Shown here: positions 1-5,819 of the stretch, piece by piece
Layout of the letters: each line of letters begins with the position of its first letter
Numbering within the stretch: position 1 is the first letter of the stretch
NCBI GenBank assembly: GCA_958419975.1
Contig: CATZIG010000052.1
Span: 1-10,128, forward strand
DNA length: 10,128 nucleotides
DNA from: an uncultured Collinsella sp.
GTDB taxonomy: Bacteria > Actinomycetota > Coriobacteriia > Coriobacteriales > Coriobacteriaceae
Reading direction: 5' to 3'
Made by a program: the position numbers and the translations under genes
Notes under the pieces: generated by a model
Databases searched by the model: none
Seen by the model: the letters and a program-made list of their open reading frames with translations, nothing else
Told to the model about the DNA's origin: nothing

Positions 1-445
1 AGTTCTTGCCCACGGTGGCGCGGCCGCCTAGCACGGCGCCCATATCGATCATGGAACCCTCGCCGATAACGGAGCCGATGTTGATGATGGCGCCCATCAT
101 GATGACGGCACGGTCGCCAATCTCGACGCGGTCGCGGATGATCGCGCCCGGCTCGATGCGGGCGTTGATGCCCTTAAGGTCGAGCATGGGCACGGCGGAG
201 TTGCGGCAATCGTTCTCCACGTCGTAGTAATCGATGGAATCGGCGTTGGCGTCCAGGATGGCCTTAAGCTCATCCCAGTCGCCAAAGACGGTCTTGCCGC
301 GACGACCGCCGTAGACATGTGCGTCGCCCCAGGCAACCTTCATGCCGGGCTTCTCGCGCACGTACAGCTTGACGGGCGTCTTTTTGGGCGCGGTGGCGAT
401 GTAGTTGATAATCTCCTGTGCATCCATCTCGGCTGCGTTACTCAT
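1..445 (-). CDS. dapH: Tetrahydrodipicolinate N-acetyltransferase (DapH), 5' part, cut by the window start
   Basis: The 148 N-terminal codons are present; the rest lies left of base 1. DapH transfers acetyl from acetyl-CoA to tetrahydrodipicolinate, opening the N-acetyl branch of diaminopimelate (DAP)/lysine synthesis in the cytoplasm. Residues 1-90 look like the DapH N-terminal domain (opening MSNAAEMDAQEIINYI, later SIDYYDVENDCRNSAVP). From about residue 92 the chain becomes a left-handed beta-helix of hexapeptide repeats (INARIEPGAIIRD, VIMMGAIINIGS, SMIDMGAVLGGRA), typical of this acyltransferase family. The ATG at 443-445 follows a strong ribosome binding site, AAAGGAGA (454-461, minus strand). 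It starts 39 bp after the dapB stop, so it is probably the last known gene of the lysA-dapA-dapB-dapH operon. The C-terminal half cannot be judged, but the acetyl rather than succinyl assignment is well supported by the N-terminal domain. Confidence 0.93.
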   Translation of the reverse strand, partial: MSNAAEMDAQEIINYIATAPKKTPVKLYVREKPGMKVAWGDAHVYGGRRGKTVFGDWDELKAILDANADSIDYYDVENDCRNSAVPMLDLKGINARIEPGAIIRDRVEIGDRAVIMMGAIINIGSVIGEGSMIDMGAVLGGRATVGKN

Positions 446-484
446 TTGCTATCTCTCCTTTGGGCGGGTTCGGTTGATACCTGG

Positions 485-1225
485 TTAGGCAAACATGACC
501 TGGTCGAACGTATAGAAGCCGGGTTCGCGGGCGACGAGCTTCTGCGCGGCTGCCAGGGCGCCGTTGACAAAGATCTGACGGCTCGTGGCGCGGTGCGTGA
601 GCGTGACCTCCTCGTCCTGGCCAAAGAAGCTCACCTCGTGCACGCCGGCGACGGTGCCGCCGCGCAGCGAGTGCATACCGATCTCCTTGGAGTCGCGCGC
701 GCCGCACATGCCCTCGCGACCGTAGACGGGGTGGTAGCCTGCTTCGGGCTCGGCCTCGACTACGGCGTCGAGCAGCAGCTTGGCGGTGCCGCTGGGGGCG
801 TCGACCTTTTGGTTGTGGTGAGTCTCGACAATCTCGCAGTCAAAGCCGGGCAGCTCACGCGTGGCCTGGGCCACTAGATGACGCAGGGCTGCGATGCCGA
901 TGGAGTAATTGCCCGAGTGCATAACGCGGGTGTTCTGGCCCAGCTCACGCAGGCGGTCCATCTGCTCGGGGGTGTAGCCTGTGGTGCCCGAGACCAACGC
1001 CGCGCCCGTGCGCTCGACATAGGCGACGACGGCTTCGAAGGTCACGACGTTCGAGAAGTCGATAATCACATCGGCAGCCGGTGCGTTCTCGAGCTTGCTC
1101 AAATCGAAGCCAATCTGGGCCACGATATCAAAAACGGGTTGACCGGCGGCGTCGACAACGCCCTCGGCGGTGGTGCGGATGAGCGAGCCCATGCGGCCCG
1201 TTCCCATAATGACGGTCTTAATCAA
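485..1225 (-). CDS. dapB: 4-hydroxy-tetrahydrodipicolinate reductase (DapB)
   Basis: A 246-residue cytoplasmic enzyme that reduces 4-hydroxy-tetrahydrodipicolinate with NAD(P)H, the step after DapA in DAP/lysine synthesis. The N-terminal dinucleotide-binding loop is GTGRMG (residues 8-13). GTTGYT lies at 80-85. The signature ETHHNQKVDAPSGTA (134-148) carries the conserved His136-His137, Lys140 and the PSGT substrate loop. Length matches the short actinobacterial and Thermotoga-type DapB proteins. The start is TTG (1223-1225): the only in-frame ATG nearby falls inside the nucleotide-binding loop, and a TGA closes the frame a few codons upstream. The start overlaps the dapA stop by 8 bp (CTTGATTAA), with AAGGGGG about 9 bases upstream, so translation is probably coupled to dapA. 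No truncation or missing residue was seen. Confidence 0.96.
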   Translation of the reverse strand: MIKTVIMGTGRMGSLIRTTAEGVVDAAGQPVFDIVAQIGFDLSKLENAPAADVIIDFSNVVTFEAVVAYVERTGAALVSGTTGYTPEQMDRLRELGQNTRVMHSGNYSIGIAALRHLVAQATRELPGFDCEIVETHHNQKVDAPSGTAKLLLDAVVEAEPEAGYHPVYGREGMCGARDSKEIGMHSLRGGTVAGVHEVSFFGQDEEVTLTHRATSRQIFVNGALAAAQKLVAREPGFYTFDQVMFA

Positions 1226-2108
1226 GCAGACCAGCCCCCTTCAGAGCATCGGTAAGTGCAGAGCGCGTGTCGTCTGCCATGGGGCACAGCGGCATGCGGT
1301 AGTTTGCCTCGATCATACCCATCTGGGCGAGCGCCTCTTTGACGGGGATGGGGTTGACCTCACTAAAGAGGGCATTGATGAGCGGCTGGCCGGCAATCTG
1401 TATATCGCGGGCGCGCGCTACGTCGCCGTCCAGATAAGCGCGGCACATGTCATGTACGAGCTGCGGCTGAACGTCTGCCCACACGCTGATGGCGCCCGAG
1501 GCACCCAGGCTCATGAGCGGTACGGTAAGCGCGTCCTCGCCCGAGTACATGCGGAAGTCGTCTGACAGCAGGTGGGCGATCTTGGCCGCGTAGGCGACGT
1601 TGCCCGAGGCCTCCTTAATACCCATGATGTTGGGGTGCGCGGCCAGGCGCTCTACGTTGCGCTCGCTGATACCGCAGCCGCAGCGGCCGGGGATGTTGTA
1701 CAGGATGCAGGGGATGTCCACGGCATCGGCGACGGTCTTAAAGTGCTGATAGATACCCTCTTCATTGGACTTGTTGTAGTAGGGGGTGATGAGCAGCAGA
1801 CCGTCGGCGCCCAGGCCCTGGTAAGTAAGCGACTTGGTGAGCATGGTCTGCGTGGAGTTGGAGCCCGAGCCGGCAATGACGGGGACGCGTCCTGCAACAT
1901 GCTTGACCACGGCGGCGACGACGGAGTTGTCCTCGTCGTCGGTCATCGTGGCGCTCTCGCCGGTGGTGCCCAGGGTGAGGATGGCGTCGGTGCCGTTTTG
2001 CAGGTGGAAATCGATAAGGCGCTCGAGTGCGTCAAAGTCGACACTGCCATCCTTTTTAAACGGCGTGACGAGGGCGACGATTGAGCCCTCGAGATTGCGG
2101 ATGTCCAT
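1218..2108 (-). CDS. dapA: 4-hydroxy-tetrahydrodipicolinate synthase (DapA), separately translatable from an internal start
   Basis: A 296-residue product starting at the ATG at 2106-2108, inside the longer lysA frame. DapA condenses pyruvate with aspartate semialdehyde, the committed step to DAP and lysine. Standard features of the class I aldolase (TIM-barrel) family are all present: GTTGES (47-52), TPYYNKSNEEG (108-118, Tyr111), YNIPGR (137-142, Tyr137 and Arg142), the Schiff-base lysine in GIKEASG (Lys165), and YSGED (188-192). Its length is that of an ordinary free-standing DapA. AAGGAG sits 6 bases before the ATG, nearly ideal for independent initiation, and much better than the site in front of lysA. 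The stop TAA (1218-1220) overlaps the dapB start. Free DapA is therefore expected even if the fused form is also made. Confidence 0.9.
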   Translation of the reverse strand: MDIRNLEGSIVALVTPFKKDGSVDFDALERLIDFHLQNGTDAILTLGTTGESATMTDDEDNSVVAAVVKHVAGRVPVIAGSGSNSTQTMLTKSLTYQGLGADGLLLITPYYNKSNEEGIYQHFKTVADAVDIPCILYNIPGRCGCGISERNVERLAAHPNIMGIKEASGNVAYAAKIAHLLSDDFRMYSGEDALTVPLMSLGASGAISVWADVQPQLVHDMCRAYLDGDVARARDIQIAGQPLINALFSEVNPIPVKEALAQMGMIEANYRMPLCPMADDTRSALTDALKGAGLLD

Positions 2109-3527
2109 GTTCTTCTCCTTCGCGTCCGCGATCTGGATGCGTTTGTTCCATTGGGCGGCGACTGCCAGGCGCTCGTCTTGGGCGCGACGGCGGGCACTTT
2201 CGGCGCGCGACTTGGCCAGCAGCTCTCGGCCGCTCGGCAGCACGTCGAGCGTGGCAAAGTAATCGCCCGGGCGCTCGGCGCGGCGGATGAGGTCGGCCGA
2301 GCCATCGGGGCGCAACAGGACCTCAGCGGAGCGCAGGCGTCCATTGTAGTTGTAGCCCATGGAGTAGCCATGCGCGCCGGTATCGTGGATCACAAGCAGG
2401 TCGCCCATGTCGATATGCGGCAGCTCGCGATCGATGGCGAACTTGTCGTTGTTCTCGCACAGATTGCCCGTGATGTCGTAGGTGTCCGTGACGGGCGCTG
2501 TGGTCTTGTCGTCGCCACCCGGCTGGCCCATCACCGTAATGTGGTGGTAAGCGCCATACATGGCAGGACGAATCAGATCGACGGCACTGGCGTCCACGCC
2601 GATATAGTCCTTGTAGATCTGCTTCTCGTGGATGGCCTTGGTGACCAGGCATCCGTAGGGGCCCATCATAAAGCGACCCATCTCGGTGCAGATCGCCACA
2701 TCGTCCATGCCGGCGGGGACCAGAATCTCGTCGTAGGCTGCGTGTACGCCCTCACCGATGGCGTGAATGTCGTTAGCCTGCTGCTCGGGCAGGTAGGGGA
2801 TACCCACACCGCCGGACAGATTGATAAAGGCGACATGTGCGCCGGTCTCGCGCTCCAGGCGCACGGCAAGTTTAAAGAGGATGCGTGCGAGCTTGGGATA
2901 GTAGTCGTTAGTGACGGTGTTACTGGCAAGGAAGGCATGGATGCCAAAATTCTCGGCGCCCTTGGCCTTGAGCATGCGGAAGGCCTCAAAGAGCTGCTCG
3001 GTGGTCATGCCATATTTGGAGTCGCCCGGGTTGTCCATGATGCCGTTGGAGAGCTGGAACAGACCGCCTGGATTAAAGCGGCAGCTGACCGTCTTGGGGA
3101 TGGGCCCCGCAACGCGCTCAAAGAACTCGATGTGGCTGATGTCGTCAAAATTGACGATGGCACCCAGCTTGTCGGCGAGCTCAAAGTCGGCAGCCGGTGT
3201 GTCGTTGGACGAGAACATGATGTCGTGTCCCGTGATACCCAGTGAGCGGGCGATCATGAGCTCGGTATAGCTCGAGCAATCGCAGCCGCAGCCGTATTCG
3301 TTGAGAATGGAGATGAGCGCCGGGTTGGGATTGGCCTTGACGGCAAAGTATTCCTTAAAGCCCGGGTTCCATGCAAAGGCGTCGCGTACTTCTTGCATGT
3401 TGCGGCGGATGCCCGCCTCGTCGTATAGATGAAACGGCGTGGGGAACTGCTCGACGATATGCTCGAGTGTCTCCTTGTCCACAAACGGCTGCTTGGCCGC
3501 ATATGCCTCGTTGGGGGTCAATGCCAT
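1218..3527 (-). CDS. lysA-dapA: Diaminopimelate decarboxylase (LysA) continuous in frame with dihydrodipicolinate synthase (DapA), 769 aa
   Basis: One open frame encodes two lysine-pathway enzymes. Residues 1 to about 425 are a PLP-dependent fold-type III decarboxylase converting meso-DAP to lysine. It has the PLP lysine in FAVKAN (Lys64), SGGVG (238-242), TEMGR (281-285), the active-site Cys in LCENND (Cys357) and HGYSMGYNYNGR (386-397). Residues 426-473 form a charged, probably helical tail (AESARRRAQDERLAVAAQW). Residues 474-769 are a complete DapA. No stop separates them, yet dapA keeps its own Shine-Dalgarno and ATG. The product could be a fusion, a LysA that reads into DapA plus free DapA, or both. 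The start ATG (3525-3527) is the only option, because TAG lies six codons upstream in frame. A weak GAGG precedes it by about 10 bases. The operon leader carries a lysine riboswitch. The two activities are certain; whether the fused polypeptide matters physiologically is inference. Confidence 0.92.
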   Translation of the reverse strand: MALTPNEAYAAKQPFVDKETLEHIVEQFPTPFHLYDEAGIRRNMQEVRDAFAWNPGFKEYFAVKANPNPALISILNEYGCGCDCSSYTELMIARSLGITGHDIMFSSNDTPAADFELADKLGAIVNFDDISHIEFFERVAGPIPKTVSCRFNPGGLFQLSNGIMDNPGDSKYGMTTEQLFEAFRMLKAKGAENFGIHAFLASNTVTNDYYPKLARILFKLAVRLERETGAHVAFINLSGGVGIPYLPEQQANDIHAIGEGVHAAYDEILVPAGMDDVAICTEMGRFMMGPYGCLVTKAIHEKQIYKDYIGVDASAVDLIRPAMYGAYHHITVMGQPGGDDKTTAPVTDTYDITGNLCENNDKFAIDRELPHIDMGDLLVIHDTGAHGYSMGYNYNGRLRSAEVLLRPDGSADLIRRAERPGDYFATLDVLPSGRELLAKSRAESARRRAQDERLAVAAQWNKRIQIADAKEKNMDIRNLEGSIVALVTPFKKDGSVDFDALERLIDFHLQNGTDAILTLGTTGESATMTDDEDNSVVAAVVKHVAGRVPVIAGSGSNSTQTMLTKSLTYQGLGADGLLLITPYYNKSNEEGIYQHFKTVADAVDIPCILYNIPGRCGCGISERNVERLAAHPNIMGIKEASGNVAYAAKIAHLLSDDFRMYSGEDALTVPLMSLGASGAISVWADVQPQLVHDMCRAYLDGDVARARDIQIAGQPLINALFSEVNPIPVKEALAQMGMIEANYRMPLCPMADDTRSALTDALKGAGLLD
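2115..2120 (-). promoter_or_regulatory. Internal ribosome binding site for dapA inside the lysA-dapA frame
   Basis: AAGGAG on the minus strand, 6 bases before the internal ATG. On the protein level it encodes part of the junction ADAKEKN-MDIRN. A near-perfect Shine-Dalgarno at optimal spacing inside an open frame is unlikely by chance. It suggests that lysA and dapA were separate genes whose intervening stop was lost, or that dual translation is kept. Confidence 0.75.
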
Positions 3528-3540
3528 GTCCCGTAAACCT

Positions 3541-3605
3541 CGCTATCCAGACGGCGCCATCTGCGCATCGAATCCGCATAGCGTGGACCCAATGTCCGGA
3601 TAGCG
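3541..3605 (-). promoter_or_regulatory. Expression platform: alternative helix competing with the riboswitch closing stem
   Basis: On the minus strand CGCTATCCGGAC (3605-3594) can pair with GTCTGGATAGCG (3552-3541): 12 bp with one G-U wobble. The first arm includes the CTATC (3603-3599) that closes aptamer stem P1 with GATAG (3755-3751), so the two pairings are mutually exclusive. The second arm ends against the AGG of the lysA ribosome binding site. A further hairpin, CAGATG/CGTCTG with loop GCGC, lies between the arms and shares the GTCTG of the second arm. No U-tract follows, so control is more likely at translation, or through Rho, than by an intrinsic terminator. The direction of the switch was not worked out. 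Confidence 0.6.
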
Positions 3606-3757
3606 CTCCCGCATTGCTGCAGACAGTCCTGTGGGTGTTTCCCACAGGCCCACCAGGTTGTTCGTGCCCGAAAAACCCAGTTCGGCGGGTTTCGCCTCCC
3701 CACGGGGTCAAAGTCTGCCGACTCGCCCGTGGCTCTTCGTGCCCGCGCCTCTATCAA
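3599..3757 (-). promoter_or_regulatory. Lysine riboswitch (L box) in the lysA-dapA-dapB-dapH leader
   Basis: Read on the minus strand, the leader matches the conserved core of lysine riboswitches in order. It has GATAGAGGCGCG at the 5' side, then GAAGAGCC, then GTGGGGAGGCG followed by CCGCCGAA. Next are CCTGGTGGGCC and a hairpin CCTGTGGG/CCCACAGG, then ACTGTC, and last GGAGCGCTATC, whose CTATC closes stem P1 with the first GATAG. The same blocks occur in the well-known lysC leader of Bacillus subtilis and the Thermotoga maritima aptamer (compared from memory). Its place between a promoter and lysA fits feedback repression of the operon by lysine. Confidence 0.92.
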
Positions 3758-3766
3758 GTGGTAAAG

Positions 3767-3795
3767 ACCCTATCACGTTGCACTTTACCAAACAA
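3767..3795 (-). promoter_or_regulatory. Putative sigma-70-type promoter of the lysA operon
   Basis: Minus-strand -35 TTGTTT (3795-3790), 17-bp spacer, and -10 TAGGGT (3772-3767) preceded by TGA, which gives an extended -10. Transcription would start about 5-10 bases before the riboswitch 5' side, exactly where a leader start is needed. Assigned by eye only. Confidence 0.55.
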
Positions 3796-3812
3796 GAGTA
3801 TTCGTATATAAC
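3784..3812 (+). promoter_or_regulatory. Putative promoter of the M20 deacetylase gene
   Basis: -35 TTTACC (3784-3789), 17-bp spacer, -10 TATAAC (3807-3812), in an AT-rich patch. It gives a leader of about 85 bases before the start at 3906. It overlaps the divergent lysA promoter: this -35 falls in the spacer of the other promoter. The riboswitch is not in this transcript. Confidence 0.5.
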
Positions 3813-3905
3813 GTTTAAAAAATGCAGCAATATGCTGGAAACATGTGTGCCACAATCCTGTATCACAATAAGTTGCAACAGATGTGCCTCACGAAGGGAT
3901 TCTCT

Positions 3906-5093
3906 ATGACCGAGCTCCAAGAACTCCGTCGCTATCGCCGCGATCTCCATCGCATTCCGGAGCTCGATTTCGATCTTCCGCAGACTATTGCCTATATCGA
4001 GGGCGTGTTGGCGCCGCTCGCTTGCGAGGTGACCCATCCGTGTCCCAGCTGCGTCTGCGCTTTCTTCGACGCTGGCGTTGGTGCCGCGCGTGCCACGGCG
4101 ATTCGCGCCGATATGGATGCGCTGCCCATCGCGGAGGCGACGGGAGCGGCCTTTGCCTCGATCCATCCCGGCAAGATGCACGCTTGCGGACATGACGGAC
4201 ACATGGCCATGGCACTTGCCGCCGCGACGTATGTCGACCGTATGATTCGCGAGCAGCCGGGCGCCATTAGGCGCAACGTTCTCTTTGTGTTCCAGCCGGC
4301 CGAGGAAACGACCGGTGGTGCCAAGACGGTATGCGAGAGCGGTGTGTTCGAGCGCTATGGGGCTGACCGCATTTTTGGCTTCCATGTGTGGCCCGATCTG
4401 CCTGCCGGCACGTTGGCGAGTTGTTCCGGTCCGCTGCTGGCGCGTTCGAGTGAGACACACATTCATATTCACGGGACGAGCATCCATATCGCTAAGACCT
4501 ATGGCGTTCCGGTCGAGGAGTCGCACGATGCGGCGCTGGCGGCTGCCAAGTTCTTGGTTGCCGAGCGCGAACTGATGGACGAGCTGGGCACCGACGAGCC
4601 CTGTATCGGTAAGTTTGGTCTGCTGCAGGCCGGCACCGTTTGCAACGCGGTGGCGGGGGAGGCCCATGTGGCCGGAAGCCTGCGTGTGTTTACGGACGAC
4701 ATGTTCGACCGGGCGCGCGAAGGCGTGCGCCGCGTGCTGGACGATGCCTGTGCCGCAACGGGCTGCACGTATGATCTCGACTTTGCCGAGGGCTATCCAC
4801 CGGTCGATAACGATCCTGAGTTGTTTGCCCGAATCGCGCCCGCTCTGCCCGAATTGCAGCTCGTGGACGAGCCGCTGCTAATCGCCGAGGATTTCGCGTT
4901 CTATCAGCGCCATCTGCCGGGCGTGTTCTTCTTGCTAGGCACGGGCGTGCCAGAGGACCAAGACAACCCGAGTGATTCGGATGGCTGCCCCGCCTATGCA
5001 ACAAGCGCCCTGCATACCGATAGCATGCTCTTTGACGAGGAAATCCTACTCAAAGGCCTCGATGTCTACAAACGATTACTTTCGCTTGACTAA
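3906..5093 (+). CDS. M20-family amidohydrolase, probable N-acetyl-diaminopimelate deacetylase (DapL-like)
   Basis: A 395-residue cytoplasmic metallo-hydrolase of the M20 amidohydrolase branch (relatives are hippurate hydrolase, IAA-amino-acid hydrolase and N-acetyl-DAP deacetylase). Visible in order: HRIPELDFDLPQT (15-27), IRADMDALPIAEATG (66-80), MHACGHDGHMAM (91-102, metal ligands Cys94 and His96), FQPAEE (129-134, catalytic Glu133 and ligand Glu134), GFHVWPDLPAGTL (158-170, His160), and the C-terminal LHTDSMLFDEE (369-379, His370). The start ATG was chosen because GAAGGGA lies 7 bases upstream; an ATG at 3822 in the same frame has no such site and would add 28 unconserved-looking residues. 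It sits divergently beside lysA-dapA-dapB-dapH. DapH makes N-acetyl intermediates, and the pathway needs an acetyl-removing M20 enzyme before DapF. DapL is therefore the likely role, by context; the motifs alone only give an amidohydrolase. Confidence 0.85.
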   Translation: MTELQELRRYRRDLHRIPELDFDLPQTIAYIEGVLAPLACEVTHPCPSCVCAFFDAGVGAARATAIRADMDALPIAEATGAAFASIHPGKMHACGHDGHMAMALAAATYVDRMIREQPGAIRRNVLFVFQPAEETTGGAKTVCESGVFERYGADRIFGFHVWPDLPAGTLASCSGPLLARSSETHIHIHGTSIHIAKTYGVPVEESHDAALAAAKFLVAERELMDELGTDEPCIGKFGLLQAGTVCNAVAGEAHVAGSLRVFTDDMFDRAREGVRRVLDDACAATGCTYDLDFAEGYPPVDNDPELFARIAPALPELQLVDEPLLIAEDFAFYQRHLPGVFFLLGTGVPEDQDNPSDSDGCPAYATSALHTDSMLFDEEILLKGLDVYKRLLSLD

Positions 5094-5107
5094 GGCGTGA
5101 AGGACTA

Positions 5108-5131
5108 TTTGTTCTAGAAAACACGAACAAA
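5108..5131. repeat. Inverted repeat, candidate operator at the higBA promoter
   Basis: TTTGTTC (5108-5114) and GAACAAA (5125-5131) are perfect 7-bp arms around a 10-bp AT-rich centre. The repeat ends 7 bp before a consensus -10 and covers the expected -35 region. HigA antitoxins usually repress their own promoter through such sites. A dapL terminator is less likely, as the stem is AT-rich and no T-tract follows. Confidence 0.5.
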
Positions 5132-5138
5132 CGTACGA

Positions 5139-5144
5139 TATAAT
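5139..5144 (+). promoter_or_regulatory. Promoter -10 box of the higBA operon
   Basis: A perfect TATAAT. There is no good -35 at 16-18 bp; the region at 5115-5120 is only TAGAAA. It lies about 50 bp before higB. Confidence 0.6.
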
Positions 5145-5171
5145 AGAGATCTAAGTCTATAGAACCGTTTG

Positions 5172-5184
5172 ACGTTACTAACGT
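5172..5184. repeat. 13-bp palindrome in the higBA leader
   Basis: ACGTTA-C-TAACGT, perfect 6-bp arms around one base, directly before the AAGG (5185-5188) that serves as the higB ribosome binding site. It could be a second operator for the toxin-antitoxin complex or a small hairpin limiting toxin translation. Confidence 0.4.
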
Positions 5185-5195
5185 AAGGCGATACT

Positions 5196-5477
5196 ATGAT
5201 TGCATCGTATAAAGATGAGGATACCGAACGCTTTGCCATGGGTGTGCGGGTCAGGAGGTTCGTGCCCTTTGAGCGTGTTGCGTTGAGGAAGATTCGCCAA
5301 CTGCAGGTTTGTGCTTCGCTTGATGATCTTCGCGTTCCACCGGGCAACCGCCTGGAAGCTTTGAAGGGCGATCGTGCCGGTCAATATAGCATCCGTGTTA
5401 ACGAGCGCTATCGGGTCTGTTTTGAGTGGAGACAGGAGATGGCTTGGAATGTCGAAATCGTCGATTATCACAAGTGA
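5196..5477 (+). CDS. higB: HigB-type toxin (RelE superfamily mRNA interferase)
   Basis: A 93-residue basic protein of the HigB-like toxin family, ribosome-associated nucleases that cut mRNA when the antitoxin is lost. The family signature is nearly complete: MIASYKDEDTERF at the start, RVALRKIRQLQVCASLDDLR (27-46), VPPGNRLEALKGDRAGQYSIRVNERYRVCF (47-76), and the C-terminal NVEIVDYHK (85-93). Arg/His residues in the last third are those expected in the active surface. The start ATG follows GTAAGG. The gene precedes and overlaps higA by 29 bp, the usual toxin-first order of HigBA. It looks full length and intact, so it should be active unless held by HigA. Confidence 0.93.
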   Translation: MIASYKDEDTERFAMGVRVRRFVPFERVALRKIRQLQVCASLDDLRVPPGNRLEALKGDRAGQYSIRVNERYRVCFEWRQEMAWNVEIVDYHK

Positions 5478-5790
5478 TGAGACTTCGGCCGATTTGCTGT
5501 CGCCGGTGACTCCCGGTGAGCTTCTCAAAGAGGAGTTTCTTGTTCCCATGGGCATTTCTCAATATCGCCTTGCGAAAGAGACTGGGATTCCGGCTCAGCG
5601 TATCGGGCAGATTGTCTTGGGAAAACGTCGCGTGACGGCCGACACCGACCTCCGTCTTTGCCGTTATTTTGGCCTGACGGATGGTTATTGGCTGCGCGCT
5701 CAGGTGGCGTTTGACCTTGAGGCCGAGAAAAGGCGGATCGAACCGGAGCTGAATAAGATCGTTCCTGTCCAGCAGGCTGCTGCGTTGTAG
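5449..5790 (+). CDS. higA: HigA-type antitoxin, XRE-family DNA-binding protein
   Basis: A 113-residue antitoxin that binds and inhibits HigB and probably represses the operon. After a 19-residue leader come TPGELLKEEFLVPMGISQYRL (21-41) and the helix-turn-helix QYRLAKETGIPAQRIGQIVLGKRRVTADTDLRLCRYFG (38-75), closely matching the HigA/VapI family. A charged tail follows (EAEKRRIEPELNK). The start at 5449 is preferred because AGGAG (5434-5438) lies 10 bases upstream, and it gives the usual HigA layout; a longer frame from 5374 would run deep inside higB. The 29-bp overlap with higB makes coupled translation likely. The 20-residue N-terminal extension (MSKSSIITSDETSADLLSPV) is somewhat longer than in many HigA proteins. 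Confidence 0.93.
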   Translation: MSKSSIITSDETSADLLSPVTPGELLKEEFLVPMGISQYRLAKETGIPAQRIGQIVLGKRRVTADTDLRLCRYFGLTDGYWLRAQVAFDLEAEKRRIEPELNKIVPVQQAAAL

Positions 5791-5819
5791 TGCTCAAAGA
5801 TATTGAGGTTGGAGTGACG

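Noticed and set aside
2151..3245. Long plus-strand open frame (364 codons) antisense to lysA
   Set aside because: It lies wholly opposite the well-conserved LysA frame, its protein is low-complexity in Val, Gly, Ala and Asp with no recognisable motif, and it is the usual mirror frame of GC-rich coding DNA.
3822..3905. Upstream ATG extending the M20 protein by 28 residues
   Set aside because: No ribosome binding site, the start lies only about 10 bases from the predicted -10 box, and the extension is unlike family members.
3708..4667. Minus-strand open frame of 319 codons opposite the M20 gene
   Set aside because: It would cover the riboswitch 5' end and the divergent promoters, and it has no domain signature. 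The plus-strand M20 motifs are complete.
5108..5131. Transcription terminator for the M20 gene
   Set aside because: The 7-bp stem is AT-rich with a 10-base loop and has no T-tract; an operator at the higBA promoter fits better.
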